Source: Pichia kudriavzevii (Eukaryota; Ascomycota; Pichiomycetes; Pichiales; Pichiaceae). From it: a stretch of DNA of 64,000 nucleotides. Location: NCBI RefSeq assembly GCF_003054445.1, contig NC_042506.1, positions 1,309,501 to 1,373,500 of the forward strand, in the 5' to 3' direction. Positions 11,624 through 22,007 of the stretch are shown one piece after another. Within the stretch, counting starts at the first letter, position 1, and the number at the start of each line of letters is the position of its first letter. Position numbers and translations under genes: made by a program. Under the pieces are notes generated by a model. That model searched no databases, was not told where the DNA came from, and saw only the letters and a list, made by a program, of their open reading frames with translations.

Positions 11624-11869
11624 TAAATTGTCATTTGAGCTTGTAAAGCTCAATTTGTTTTTTATGGATCTAAAGAGGGAGGAAATACAAAAAAGGCTAT
11701 ATTAATTCATAAAGGAAAATAACAAAACAAAGTAAAGGAAAGGGAAATAAAGTAGCAAGACAATCGCAATAAAATCGACTATCGTGTAGAAAAGGTGGCT
11801 TTATGTATTTATTTTATAATATCCCAGTAAGCGAATAAAAACGACAAAACGCATTCTTGTAGCAATTAA

Positions 11870-12519
11870 TCAGGATTGGTTTATAAGGAAACTATAACGA
11901 TCAGGGAACTTTTCATAATTGGTGATTTCATATTCAAACATACTGATTAGATTTGAAAAAATTTTGGAATGAAAATAAATTGGCTCTTCAATTTCACTAA
12001 ACTGATAAATTTGATCGGAGCCTGGCAAGTTGTCTTTAACGACATTAGAGTCAGACCTATAAGTATTCGAATTTCCTGAACCCGACTCAGTTAAAAGCTC
12101 TTCTGATTTGTTGAATGAATCAAGAATCTCGTTTGATTTAATGTTTCTCTTCTCTAATTCATATTCTAACAATGGCTTATAGCTCTTCTCCAATGGCAAA
12201 ATGGCGCACAACCAGATTCTGGTTTTATAAATTTTAAATAGCTCTTTGATTAGGCCCCTAAAGTCTAACCTTTGTAAGCAGTAATAATAAATAATCAATT
12301 TTTTCTTATCAAACTGAAATTCGACATTTTTGATAATCAAATTTAAATTTAAAGAAGCAGAATAGTTTAAACAAATTCTATAAGCCATAATTTCATCATT
12401 GTACTTAAGTATTAATTGATTCAACTCATGAGGCTTAGCAAATCTGAGGATTTGTTTGTTTGGTAAGGTGATAAAATTTTCATCCTCATTAATGATTGAT
12501 TTTTGGTTATGGCTGTTAC

Positions 12520-12553
<34 letters not shown>

Positions 12554-14023
12554 GCTGTTGTTGTTGTTGTTGCTATTTTTATGGCTATTCTTGCTCTTGT
12601 TGTTAAAAGAAATTGGTGATTTCGAGTTGGAGCTTGTGTCTGATGACGCATTACCAAACTCTAAACTTTTTAAATGTAACTTCTTCTTTAGGTAGTTGAA
12701 AAACAAGGCAAATTTAAACTCGATGATCGGTTTCAAAACCATTACTAAATCTTTGCCTCTGTCTCCCTCGATGATTATCAAATCTTTAGGCATCAATTCC
12801 AAATTCGAGTTCTTTGGAAAAGAAATAATGTCTAATCTTCCATTTTTATTTAGTATCAGGGAGTAATTTTTATTACCCATATGGATCGAAGATTTCAAAT
12901 CTTCGTTTTGTTTCAACAAGAATTCCAATAATTTATCAACCCTTTGATGAATTACAGATAGCGGTACCTCTAAAAATGTACTATTCAATACATTGGAATT
13001 TGAAGGAAGATTTAGCAATCTATTTAATTGATCAACAACATTCATGGCAGTTTCAAAATCACCAAAATAATTGGCACATTGAGCAAATTGTCTTTTCAAT
13101 TCAGGTGATGTAATTATGGTGTTAGTTGCCTTATTCAACAACAAGCCATCATCTAACTGAACATATATTTGATCCGTATCAAAGTGAGAGAGACTATTGT
13201 TAAGGAGTGGATTCACAGCAGGTAATGATGAATAATCAATGCTATTGTTTCTTAAATTGTGGTTTTCAAAAATAGTATTACTTCTCTGAGAGCTAAAATT
13301 ATTGAATTGTAAAGGATAATTATTTGACCCTAATTTTTTATGAGCAGAATTTTGAACATCAGCGGCATAACTTGGCCTTCTATTAAAAATGTTGTTGACA
13401 CCACCCTGAAGTTCAATTGGTAGATTGAATTGCGACGTGTTTTGAGTTAAGTTGTTGATATTGCTCATATTACCAGTTAAGGTGTTATTGTTTGAGCCTA
13501 ATTTTTGAAGTGACGTATTGAATAACGAATCTTTACTGGCAGAACTAACAGAAGAATGTGGTGATGAGAAAAATTGATCGTTTTTAGATTTTGGGGCTAA
13601 TTGCGGGTGATATAGTTCTTGTTCGGTATTGCCGCCCAACATCAAGTCAGTTGGCTGTGCATAATTATTAAACTGGAGGTAACGATTTTGTGAGGGGTAA
13701 TTTCCTTTTTGGTTCAATTCATAGGCTTGATTGTTTTGTTGAACTTGATGTGCTTGTTGCATCTGCAACTGCAATAAATATTGCTGTTGTGCACTAGAAT
13801 TCGAATTATTGGAAACTTGTGATTGGAAAGGTGACTGAGAAGATTGTGCTTGTTGCTGCAAATACTGCTGAGCCTGTTGCAAATTAACTCGCTGCAAATA
13901 TTGTTGTGCCTGTTGTTGTTGTTGTTGTTGTTGTTGTTGGTCATCATCCAGCATGGTACTAGGAGGATCAAATGCAGAGGGCATCCTGTTAACGTAGCCA
14001 AAGGCTTCTTGGTTATAAGTCAT
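11870..14023 (-). CDS. PSP1: Psp1-domain protein (PSP1/YLR177W type)
   Basis: A 717-aa protein with a C-terminal PSP1 domain (about 525-615: LPNKQILRFAKPHELN, VEFQFDKKKLIIYYYC, KELFKIYKTRIWLCA). The domain is shared by S. cerevisiae Psp1, Ylr177w and bacterial relatives. Psp1 is a cytoplasmic RNA-linked protein first found as a high-copy suppressor of DNA polymerase mutations; its biochemical role is unsettled. A RRPSYAADV motif near 220 is also typical of the family. The N-terminus is Gln-rich (QQQQQQQQQQ near 28-38) and a poly-Asn tract lies near 485-505, both coded by repeats that may vary in length. Psp1 and Ylr177w are duplicates, so this single copy stands for both. Confidence 0.8.
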
Positions 14024-14979
14024 GATGAAATAATTGCTTTATAATAAAATCTATAAGTTAAAGTCTCTCTTATTTTTGTATTGTATAAGTTCTAATTGGA
14101 AAAATGTCAATTCTATAATATCTGGATATATGTAGATTTTGTTCTCGTCTTTGTTAGTGTCGTTAAAAAAAGGGTATGAGCTTGCAATTCGTTTATTAGT
14201 TGAAGCCAGTTCTAGTAAGTGTCGTTCTTGAAAAGGACTGTGAGAAAAAAAGCTTTTAGAAAATTAAATGGAATTCTGAGTGTTCTATAATTGGAAGTAT
14301 TTTTGTGTATATCAACCTTTAAAGGGTTAAAAGATGTAGACCCTTTACCCAAACAAGTATGCTAGAATAAAGTGTCGAACCTTTTGACCAAAAAAAAGTT
14401 GTTCGGGAATGAACCGCCGTATCAAGAGCCTTCTTATAGAGATGTTGAGTTTGTTTTAATGCAACCAAATTCTCTTTAATTCGGAAGCAGGATATCGTGT
14501 TTGCGGGGCCAAAAAAAACAGCGTTCTAAAGAATAAGTGCTTGAGATGGCTCTCAGTGCTTGTTCAGGTATGTCTGTTCTGTTTGGATAGGCGTTGGAGG
14601 CGTAGTTCACCAAGAAAAACAAGTCAAAGTGCAACAGAAAGCACCAGTACAGTGGCAAATTGAGTTTCCAGGGCAACTGATTGTTGATGTCATCATCGCC
14701 CACATTGTCCTATATCGATTCTGAAATCGCCAGGGGAAAGAACTTGGAAATGGAGTCGAAAATGGAAAATGCCGGTTTCGCGGTTTCTCGCCTTTTTTTC
14801 TATTTTTCTCATTCCATTATTGGTATATTGCCCCTTTTGAGTTTTATGTCCGTTCAAAGTTTTTTGTATAACCAAATTATCATATCACGTGATACCATGA
14901 ATTTTAAGTAATGCATTGCAGAGAAGAGAAACCAGTAAATAAGAATATGATGAGAAGATATCTAAGTGAAAGAAATGAC
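14024..14979. other. Intergenic region upstream of PSP1
   Basis: About 956 bp upstream of the PSP1-like gene and downstream of the OB-fold-like gene; both are on the minus strand. It contains a perfect ATCACGTGAT palindrome (14884-14893) and several T- or A-tracts. A minus-strand frame (14476-14703) without a usable ATG was not accepted as a gene. No tRNA-like box pair was seen. Confidence 0.5.
14885..14892. promoter_or_regulatory. TCACGTGA octamer (Cbf1-type site)
   Basis: Perfect palindromic TCACGTGA within ATCACGTGAT, the consensus for the bHLH factor Cbf1. It lies 93 bp beyond the 3' end of the OB-fold-like gene and about 860 bp upstream of PSP1. Binding is inferred from the motif only. 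Confidence 0.4.
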
Positions 14980-16392
14980 CTATTCGGCAACTCCTGCCTT
15001 TGTCACATACTCAACGTACCATTGTACGACACCTGAAACACATTCCTCTGGTGCAAGTAGCACTCCCCAAAACTCGTTGTTTTTATTACGAGCTTCAACC
15101 TCTTGACGCATGTGCTCGTTTACCTCATAAAGCGAGGAGAAGTCTTCGACAGACGTGTCGAGAAAGTCTAGCACAATCTGCGGATCGACATACACGTATA
15201 GAGTAGTACCTTGTTCATCTATAAGACGAAGTTTTAACCGCTTAGGTGCCAAGTGTTCTCCCATATCGTAAATGTATTCGTTATAGAGCTTATGAATGCG
15301 TATCTTGACAATGACATACCGTGGGTAGTATTTTGGCGGTGGCACTTGTAGGTCTTGAAGTAGAGAGTAGTCCATAGGAAATCGTTTTTGCGGCACCGAT
15401 GTGTATGCAGCTTCGTATACCGCAGCTGCAACGTTTGTAGATGCTGGTACGATTGGAGATGTAGCAACAGTTGCAGCCGTGCGAGATGGGGAATGGCCAC
15501 CGACCCCTATGGATGCCTGGGTCTGTGTTGACACATCGGGTATGACCTGACTATTGGTCATTGAGAGATCCTCTGTTTTCTGTCTTTTTCTGTTCCCCGT
15601 GCAGCTAAATCTATCGTCTTCTGGTGCATTCATATATTGAGAAGTTCCATCACTTGATAACTTTGATGAAGTTGCCATATTTGTTGTATTTCCAATATGG
15701 TTTTCTTGAATGGAAGTTGTGTTCTTTCGTATACTCTGCTCATCTTCATCATCGGGGAAGATATCATCAAATACTTCTGTAGCTCCATAAAATTCTTCAA
15801 ATTTCTTCCACACGGCCAACATGTTATATTTTCTCAACACTGGCTTCACTTCTTCGATTGGAACATATCTAAATGCGTTTTTACAGGTCAATTCTAAGTT
15901 TCCGGAATATACCTTAGATTTCACACGGTTGATAAGCCAGAGATGTAGAGATTGTAGCTCTTTGGCATATGCCGCAGTTTTCTTTGTTCCGTCAAAGTTA
16001 TCCGCATACTCCCGTCGACCACATTCATAAGTGAAATATCTAACGTGTTCTTTTAAGTCAACCTCCTTGAAAACACTTTCACGAAGTTTATCAAAACATG
16101 CACGAAACATAGTTACGTGATAGACACGTTTTTCGATCCCCGGGTATCCATAGTCATTTTCAAAATATGGATCGTATCCATTGGTAACACTAATATCTGG
16201 TTCTTGGAGATCCGTCAAATGGAGAATGTACGGTTGGTCGTATTGTTTCCTTGAATTGGTTGATAGTTTCCTTGAAATACCCACAAGCATACCAATAACT
16301 GAAACATCAGTACAAAACTCATTAAGCTTTGTTGACAGAGTAAGCTTGGACGGCTGGAAATTTTTATCAAAGGGCAAGTTCTGGGTCGCCAT
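14980..16392 (-). CDS. Putative OB-fold protein, telomere-cap candidate
   Basis: 470 aa, not firmly recognised. The N-terminal part (about 25-200) follows an OB-fold pattern like that of Pot1/Cdc13-type telomere proteins: strand VSVIGMLVGISRKL, strand PYILHLTDL, strand RVYHVTMFRACF, and a later LELTCKNAFRYVPI. An acidic and then Ser/Thr-rich linker follows (about 210-330). A second strand-rich domain lies at about 355-460 (YVIVKIRIHKLYNEYI, RLKLRLIDEQGTTLYVYVDP). Two OB-like domains in a protein this short would suit the small Cdc13 or Pot1-like proteins of non-Saccharomyces yeasts. This is inference from pattern; other OB proteins (Stn1-like, RPA-like) are possible. Confidence 0.55.
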   Translation of the reverse strand: MATQNLPFDKNFQPSKLTLSTKLNEFCTDVSVIGMLVGISRKLSTNSRKQYDQPYILHLTDLQEPDISVTNGYDPYFENDYGYPGIEKRVYHVTMFRACFDKLRESVFKEVDLKEHVRYFTYECGRREYADNFDGTKKTAAYAKELQSLHLWLINRVKSKVYSGNLELTCKNAFRYVPIEEVKPVLRKYNMLAVWKKFEEFYGATEVFDDIFPDDEDEQSIRKNTTSIQENHIGNTTNMATSSKLSSDGTSQYMNAPEDDRFSCTGNRKRQKTEDLSMTNSQVIPDVSTQTQASIGVGGHSPSRTAATVATSPIVPASTNVAAAVYEAAYTSVPQKRFPMDYSLLQDLQVPPPKYYPRYVIVKIRIHKLYNEYIYDMGEHLAPKRLKLRLIDEQGTTLYVYVDPQIVLDFLDTSVEDFSSLYEVNEHMRQEVEARNKNNEFWGVLLAPEECVSGVVQWYVEYVTKAGVAE

Positions 16393-16905
16393 AGGAACAA
16401 GATGATCTGCTTAAAACTTTATGATGATCTCATAGATCAACTTCTGGGTGGGTGTAAATTTATTTATTGAAGCTAATATAAATAGTTTACTTTTTATATT
16501 TTTTAAATTTTGTGATGTTGGCACGCGTTACAAATGTTGCCCCGAATTTCTTGTTACATTTCACAAAGTTTGAAAACAGAATTAATAATCTATATTAACA
16601 GAAAGATGCCAGTTGATGACTCAATCCATCATTGAATCTCAAGTATATAAAAATGGGGGAATTATACAGAATGATGGTAAATATGATAAACAAAAAAAAT
16701 GAATAAAAAAAAGCGTTAATAAAAATATCGTTGAAGTAATATTATTAAAATTCTAACGAGTTGAGCGTTGAATCATTGGAAAAAATATAATAATTGGAGG
16801 TAAAGTAATCGAATTTAGTCGTAAACTTTTCGTTCTATTGTTTTGTTTTTGTGATAGTAAAGGATGATCAAAAAATAAAACAACTTAACTCAGAAACTAA
16901 GGTCT
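16393..16905. other. Intergenic region, OB-fold gene promoter
   Basis: 513 bp between the start of the OB-fold-like gene and the 3' end of the SAM synthetase gene, both on the minus strand. It is very AT-rich with A-tracts near 16690-16720. I see no gene or structured RNA in it. Confidence 0.5.
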
Positions 16906-18057
16906 TTATAAAGTAAGTTTCTTTGGTTGTTCCCATGGGTTTTCTTGGTTGGTGAAGTGACCGTAAGATGCTGTCTTGAAGTAGATTGGTCTTGCAAGAT
17001 CTAGTTCCTTGACTAAACAACCTGGTCTCAAGTCAAAGTTCTTTCTGACAATAGCAACTAATTCTGCAGATGATTTCTCAGAAGTACCATATGAATCAAT
17101 GTAAATAGATAATGGATCTGCAACACCAATTGCATAAGAGAATTGAACCAAACATCTCTTACATAGACCAGCAGTAACTAAGGACTTAGCAACCCATCTT
17201 GCAGCATAAGCGGCGGATCTATCAACCTTGGAGAAATCCTTACCAGAGAAAGCACCACCACCATGAGCACCCCAACCACCATAAGTGTCAACAATGATTT
17301 TTCTACCAGTTAAACCAGCATCACCTTGAGGTCCACCAATGACGAATCTACCAGATGGTTGGATATGGTAAATGGTCTTCTCATCTAATAGGTGTTCTGG
17401 AATAACCTTCTTAATGATATGTTCCTTAATTTCTTTTCTTAAATCTTCGGTTGAAATTTCATCTGCGTGTTGGGCAGAAATAACGACAGTATCAACTCTT
17501 AATGGGATGACTGCACCTTGGTCCTTCTTATATTCAATGGTGACTTGGGTCTTGGTATCTGGTCTTAACCATGGCAATGCACCACTTCTTCTAGCATCTG
17601 CCATAGCAGCATTTAACTTATGAGCTAGTAAGATGGTCAATGGTAATTTTTCATCAGTTTCATCGGTGGCATAACCAAACATAATACCTTGATCACCAGC
17701 ACCTAATTCTTCTAAAGCCTTTTCGTAATGTAAACCTTGAGCAATATCTGGAGATTGATGTTCAATTGCAACCAACACATTACAGGTCTTGTAGTCGAAA
17801 CCTTTCTCAGAGGAGTCGTAACCAATATGCTTGATAGTATCTCTAATAACCTTTTGAAAGTCAATGTTTGCCTTGGTGGTGATTTCACCGAAAACCATAA
17901 TCATACCCGTCTTGGAAGCAGTTTCACATGCAACCTTGGATAAAGGATCAACAGCCAAACAAGCATCTAAGATAGCATCAGAGACTTGATCACAAATCTT
18001 ATCTGGGTGACCTTCACCAACGGATTCAGATGTAAAGAAAAAATGTTCAGCAGACAT
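16906..18057 (-). CDS. SAM2: S-adenosylmethionine synthetase
   Basis: Makes S-adenosylmethionine from methionine and ATP in the cytosol. It is 383 aa, the usual length. Motifs: [17 protein letters not shown] at the N-terminus, [16 protein letters not shown] near residue 115, the phosphate-binding glycine loop [15 protein letters not shown] near 260, and [14 protein letters not shown]. The strong, regular codon use is typical of a highly expressed gene. S. cerevisiae has SAM1 and SAM2; only one is visible here and the symbol is by convention. A Cbf1-type TCACGTGA site lies 518 bp upstream, in line with control by the Cbf1/Met4 sulfur regulon. Confidence 0.97.
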   Translation of the reverse strand: MSAEHFFFTSESVGEGHPDKICDQVSDAILDACLAVDPLSKVACETASKTGMIMVFGEITTKANIDFQKVIRDTIKHIGYDSSEKGFDYKTCNVLVAIEHQSPDIAQGLHYEKALEELGAGDQGIMFGYATDETDEKLPLTILLAHKLNAAMADARRSGALPWLRPDTKTQVTIEYKKDQGAVIPLRVDTVVISAQHADEISTEDLRKEIKEHIIKKVIPEHLLDEKTIYHIQPSGRFVIGGPQGDAGLTGRKIIVDTYGGWGAHGGGAFSGKDFSKVDRSAAYAARWVAKSLVTAGLCKRCLVQFSYAIGVADPLSIYIDSYGTSEKSSAELVAIVRKNFDLRPGCLVKELDLARPIYFKTASYGHFTNQENPWEQPKKLTL

Positions 18058-18157
18058 GGCTATATATATATGTGTGTATGTATGTGTGTGGATTGGGTAC
18101 CTAAATAACTAGAAGCTTGGATTCTCCAAAGGCTTCAAAAAGAAAAAGGTTACTTTA

Positions 18158-18421
18158 ATGTATCCATCGACGAGCAAAAGCTCTGTTTATAAAGCGCCAA
18201 AAATTTTTCCATGTGAAAATGAGATTGAAAAATATAAAGAATGTCAAGAATGGCAAGAATGTGAAAAATTTCAACTTTCTCGTACCGCGAAATGGCGCCT
18301 GGTTGATTGTTTCAACGATTGTTCCCGTTTAGATGCTCGTATATTGGCACCGTTTATGGAATTGAAGAGGGCGGCAAACGAGAGAAGCAAGTGGAAGTGC
18401 ATTGTATATCTCTGTTATTGA
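18158..18421 (+). CDS. Small cysteine-containing ORF, doubtful
   Basis: An 87-codon ATG frame starting only 100 bp from the divergent SAM synthetase ATG. The product is hydrophilic with five clustered cysteines: FPCENEIEKYKECQEWQEC includes a CX9C spacing, then DCFNDC has a CX3C pair; two more lie near the end. CX9C or CX3C pairs occur in small proteins of the mitochondrial intermembrane space, but the full twin pattern is not present and I recognise no family. It overlaps the SAM synthetase promoter, so it may be chance. Confidence 0.3.
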   Translation: MYPSTSKSSVYKAPKIFPCENEIEKYKECQEWQECEKFQLSRTAKWRLVDCFNDCSRLDARILAPFMELKRAANERSKWKCIVYLCY

Positions 18422-18574
18422 TAAGAGAGAATGGGGGTTATACTAGGTGTATCTACTTGCACCATTGGTAGAAATAGTCGTTATTATAATTAGATGCTAT
18501 TCTATATCTGTTTTCAGCTTTATTAATCCCTCAAGTGGGAAAGTCGCGTTTGAAAACGGTAAAATGGCGCGATT

Positions 18575-18582
18575 TCACGTGA
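18575..18582. promoter_or_regulatory. Cbf1-type TCACGTGA site upstream of SAM2
   Basis: TCACGTGA, the full Cbf1 octamer, 518 bp upstream of the SAM synthetase start. Cbf1 with Met4 drives sulfur and methyl-cycle genes in yeasts. Two AAATGGCGC words lie nearby (about 18289 and 18563), of unknown meaning. Confidence 0.45.
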
Positions 18583-18795
18583 CAGGGCCAATATTTGTAC
18601 CCTGTTTCAGGGAGAAGGAATGTTACTGACAATGGTGTTATAAGTATCCAATCTTGATGGAAATAGAAAGAGAAAATATTATACTATAAAGCGAGGACGT
18701 ATCTTGGGTCTGTATGGATGTGTGTATAGGTTAACTACAGGTGTTCACATGTGTATGGATGTGTCTTTAAGGGGGGAGGGGAAGCCCCCGTCCCT

Positions 18796-20676
18796 TCAGA
18801 TTTTAGGTTTCTTCCAAAAGTACTGTTTGTGGGTCTTTCTACAGCTTCTGAGATGTGAGGAAGAACCTTTCAGATCCTCGACAAGCTTCACCCTCTGTTT
18901 GTCGGAATCGTTTTCTGGTATGTAGTAGTACTCCTCGTCTAGTGGTTTGCCAGCAGCATCTTTACCGGTTCTGAAAATGACACCAATGCATTCAATGTGA
19001 TGGATCAGAATACATCTTAGTTGTAATTTGCTCAATTCCTTCTGCTTGACTGAATTCAGCTCTCTGATAGAACTGAAGGGAGTTTGTAGGATCCTCGCAT
19101 ACGCAATATGGTTCGTTATTACGTTGGAGAGGTCTTCGAGGCCGGAAATAGTTGAAAGAATGGCATCGATTTCCTCCCTTGGCATGCTTCTGAGTGTCTC
19201 CTCCTCACTCTTCTTCACCTTCTTTGGTCTGCCCCTCTTTTTGGTTTCGTCTTGTTCAGGGGTGTGACTGCGTTCCTTCTTTTGCGTTTCCTCGGATGCA
19301 GCCCTTTGAGGCTTGACTTCTGATTTCATGGATGACATAGGTTCATGCAAAGGTATAGCCTTCCCCGATGATGTAGTATCTGGCAAGACTTTCAGGGTGT
19401 TGGAGTGATGCAGATGTGTTATATCAGCAAGTGGTGTTCTACTCTCGCCGATACTGACTGGAGAGCTTTGCGCATTAACCAACTCTTTTCCAGATGGATC
19501 AAGGTTTTCTTTTTCAGCAATTGCAGGTGACGGGGTTATAGGTGGGTTCGATTTTGGCGGTGCAGACGATGATGCAGACGATGATACCGATGGTGATACC
19601 GATGGTGATGCCAATGGTGATACCGATGGTGATGCCGACTGTGATTGTAGTGCCGATTGTGATGGCGATGGTGATGGACGTTTGTAGATGATGGTATTGT
19701 GCAAATTCTTCTTCTCAATTGGTCTGGCACCTCCAATCAGATACTTCTTCTCCTTTATTTCATTCAATGTTGGATGGGTAGAAAACTTCAATTTCTTTTG
19801 TCTGACAATTTCGGCCAATGCATCAGTAGACAGCTTCGCCGATCCCTTTTGTTTCTCTCCCACTATGGATGCAACCTGTTCTTTGTTCAACTTCAGAGGA
19901 TCCAAATTGTAAACTAGCAAGGCTAAGTCACCTCTGAAATCTAAAACCGTACCTTCAATCATTGGCATCTTAACAACTTCGTCTTTGAGCATATAAAAGT
20001 TCGTGTAAGTTGATTTTTTCAAAAGGATCCTATCACAAGGTGCCTGCTCATCATCTGTCTCGACAAAGTCATCTAATGCAATCTTATATTCCCTATCCTG
20101 TAGCTTGGATACATGGATTGCCTTAGGAATAGTAATGTTCAAACCATTATAACCCGTACATTTAAGGACAATCAGTCTGGTTTTCGTTTCATAGTGAATT
20201 TCCGCATGGACTCTTGAGACGAGTTTGTTAGCAGAATTGATTTTGAAACTACACGATAATCCACTTCTGCCAATCTTAAAAGTATCACCATTCAATGGCA
20301 AATGAATAACATTTTGAAAGTTCTGCGTCGAAAGAGGATTGGATAAATCAATTGTTTTCCTCGCAATGGGACAGTGGTCATTACCTTTTGACTTCTTCGC
20401 CGCTGGGCCTTCTAAAACGTCCAATACTTTATTAACCCTTGTCGGTGACGAAACTACATCATCGAGTTGACTGCTCAAGCCATCACCAACAATGGAGGTA
20501 TCGCCCAAGGAAGAGGATGGGTCTGGTGTGAGATAAGCATCGTCTCTTTCCTTTGTACTAAAGTCTATTTTCAGTTTATCGAATGAATCCTTTGCATGAA
20601 TACCATTGTTGTCTAATTCATCGTGCCCGTTATGAAGCAACGGCGATGACGGTGGGAACTGTTGGTTTGTGTTCAT
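18796..20676 (-). CDS. TOS4: FHA-domain G1/S regulator, Tos4/Plm2-like
   Basis: Nuclear forkhead-associated protein; in S. cerevisiae Tos4 and Plm2 are SBF/MBF targets that bind promoters and help the response to replication stress. It is 626 aa. The FHA domain spans about 124-245 with the phospho-reader motifs IGRSG (near 135) and SRVHAEI (near 154). A low-complexity SPSVSPLASPSVSPSV stretch lies near 345-375, and an AT-hook-like KKRGRPKKVKK near 475. The conserved C-terminal block (LSKLQLRCILIHHIECIGVIFRTGKDAAGKPLDEEYYYIPE in outline) is typical of the Tos4/Plm2 pair. Two MCB elements lie upstream. Confidence 0.85.
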   Translation of the reverse strand: MNTNQQFPPSSPLLHNGHDELDNNGIHAKDSFDKLKIDFSTKERDDAYLTPDPSSSLGDTSIVGDGLSSQLDDVVSSPTRVNKVLDVLEGPAAKKSKGNDHCPIARKTIDLSNPLSTQNFQNVIHLPLNGDTFKIGRSGLSCSFKINSANKLVSRVHAEIHYETKTRLIVLKCTGYNGLNITIPKAIHVSKLQDREYKIALDDFVETDDEQAPCDRILLKKSTYTNFYMLKDEVVKMPMIEGTVLDFRGDLALLVYNLDPLKLNKEQVASIVGEKQKGSAKLSTDALAEIVRQKKLKFSTHPTLNEIKEKKYLIGGARPIEKKNLHNTIIYKRPSPSPSQSALQSQSASPSVSPLASPSVSPSVSSSASSSAPPKSNPPITPSPAIAEKENLDPSGKELVNAQSSPVSIGESRTPLADITHLHHSNTLKVLPDTTSSGKAIPLHEPMSSMKSEVKPQRAASEETQKKERSHTPEQDETKKRGRPKKVKKSEEETLRSMPREEIDAILSTISGLEDLSNVITNHIAYARILQTPFSSIRELNSVKQKELSKLQLRCILIHHIECIGVIFRTGKDAAGKPLDEEYYYIPENDSDKQRVKLVEDLKGSSSHLRSCRKTHKQYFWKKPKI

Positions 20677-20834
20677 TATTCAAAACCTACACTTCACTGT
20701 CTTGTCTTGCTCCTAATTTTATATTTGGATTGAACAACAGCTTCAAACTAACAGCAAACACTTGGAAAACCCCTCCCCTCATAACGAAAACGACACCAGT
20801 GTATCAAACAATAGCACCTTCACATGTTTCACAG

Positions 20835-20840
20835 ACGCGT
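20835..20840. promoter_or_regulatory. MCB element (ACGCGT) upstream of TOS4
   Basis: ACGCGT, the MluI cell-cycle box bound by MBF, 159 bp upstream of the TOS4 ATG. Confidence 0.5.
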
Positions 20841-20890
20841 AACGTGTTTCTCTCACAACAATAACACCAAAAAAAAAAAAGACTCGAATA

Positions 20891-20896
20891 ACGCGT
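20891..20896. promoter_or_regulatory. Second MCB element upstream of TOS4
   Basis: ACGCGT, 215 bp upstream of the TOS4 ATG and 51 bp from the first copy. Paired MCBs are common in G1/S genes. Confidence 0.5.
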
Positions 20897-21216
20897 CTTT
20901 CTTTTCATTTTTGTTCGAAGCCAAAAAAGCTCCAAATTGGGTAAGTTCAGGGCTGTCTTTTATGTCACGTGTGTACACTGGGGGTTGGTAATGTCCATTA
21001 TAATTTCTTTTGTGCGCGTCTCTTTTTTTTTCAGTTCTCGCCAAACAGAGAAGCAGTCACACATTGGAGAGTAACTCTCACTCCCAGGAATTCCACTGCC
21101 CAGCCGTCTACTGTGGATGCCTTCAATATACTTGTTTTATCTGTATTTTTCAGGTGCTTAGTGATATCATATAGTAATCAATATTTTCATTCTATACACA
21201 CAAATATCAATAAAAA

Positions 21217-21910
21217 ATGGGTAGTATGTATATTACAAGGGAAATATATGTTTAAGAATATGTTTAGATCATTAAATGCAGAACTTGAAACACTTTGAAA
21301 ATGGATTAGTGTTCATCAAAAAAAAAAATCTTTGATTGGAGTTGTTTGAATATAATGTTACTTGGAGCAGAAAGGCAGGTATGATGTTTCGATAGAATAC
21401 CACTTGATTTAGTTTTCTCATTAGCAGGTTTGCAAGAAACGAAATCCACTTCATTTTAAACTATTTGTTTGGCACTTTGTGGTAACGGTGTAAGATACAA
21501 TTGGATCACCACAAGCAGGCTTCGACCATAAAAATTTTAGTTTCAGTACAAAGTTCTAGTTGATTAGTGCAAGCTGAAGTAGCGGCAAGTTCTAAAAAGT
21601 TTTTTGATTGTAAATTACATTATTGGTTCTCAATACTAACACTTTCAATTTTACTTTTATTATTACAGAGGGTACTCCATCTTTAGGTAAGAAGCACGTT
21701 AAGACCCACTCTTTATGTAAGAGATGTGGTCAAAGATCCTTCCACAACCAAAAGAAGACTTGTGCTTCTTGTGGTTACCCAGCAGCAAAGATGAGAAAGT
21801 ACAACTGGGGTGCTAAGGCAAAGAGAAGAAGAACTACTGGTACCGGTAGAATGACCTACTTAAAATACGTTTCTAGAAAGTTCAAGAACGGTTTCCAAAC
21901 TGAAAACTAA
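21217..21910 (+). CDS. RPL37: Ribosomal protein eL37, spliced
   Basis: Large-subunit ribosomal protein eL37, a small zinc-ribbon protein. CDS is join(21217..21223, 21669..21910): exon 1 is only seven bases (ATGGGTA) and exon 2 begins by completing the lysine codon, giving [20 protein letters not shown] and 82 aa in total. Zinc ligands are CKRCG and CASCG. The S. cerevisiae gene has an intron at the same place (after MGK). Without splicing, the exon 2 frame would begin with an unrelated hydrophobic peptide, which shows the unspliced start at 21623 is false. Confidence 0.95.
21224..21668 (+). other. Spliceosomal intron of RPL37
   Basis: 445-nt intron with donor GTATGT (21224), branch site TACTAAC (21634-21640) and acceptor TTACAG (ends 21668), 28 nt after the branch site. 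These are the strict yeast consensus signals. I saw no convincing snoRNA: a C-box-like ATGATGT near 21380 and a CTGA near 21573 are too far apart for a standard C/D RNA. Confidence 0.93.
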
Positions 21911-22007
21911 AGAAGCTCTTTATAATGTTTAATTTATAAACTTAGTAGTAATAAAACCCTATAGTCTTTTAAGTGAGACGTGAACAAGTCCTTGCGACAA
22001 TTGACTA

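Larger units (their letters stand above)
20677..21216. other. Divergent promoter, TOS4/RPL37
   Basis: 540 bp between TOS4 (leftward) and RPL37 (rightward). It holds two MCB elements (20835, 20891) nearer TOS4 and a GTCACGTG E-box near 20964 with a nearby CAGGGCT word near 20951. Cbf1 and Tbf1 sites control ribosomal protein genes in many non-Saccharomyces yeasts, so these may serve RPL37. The assignment is by motif only. Confidence 0.5.

Noticed and set aside
12456-12695. Plus-strand poly-Leu ORF opposite the PSP1 poly-Asn tract
   Set aside because: Pure shadow of the ATT repeat; the other strand encodes the recognised protein.
14476-14703. Minus-strand ORF with a hydrophobic LYWCFLLHFDLFFLV stretch
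   Set aside because: No ATG start (GTG only), a stop three codons upstream, no family recognised. It could be an exon or remnant, but there are no clear splice signals.
14885-14892. CDEI-like TCACGTGA as a sign of a point centromere
   Set aside because: No AT-rich CDEII-sized block with a CDEIII-like motif follows, and point centromeres are limited to Saccharomycetaceae. A Cbf1 promoter site is simpler.
21379-21576. Possible C/D snoRNA in the RPL37 intron
   Set aside because: The C-box-like and D-box-like words are about 190 nt apart with no terminal stem, longer than a normal C/D snoRNA.
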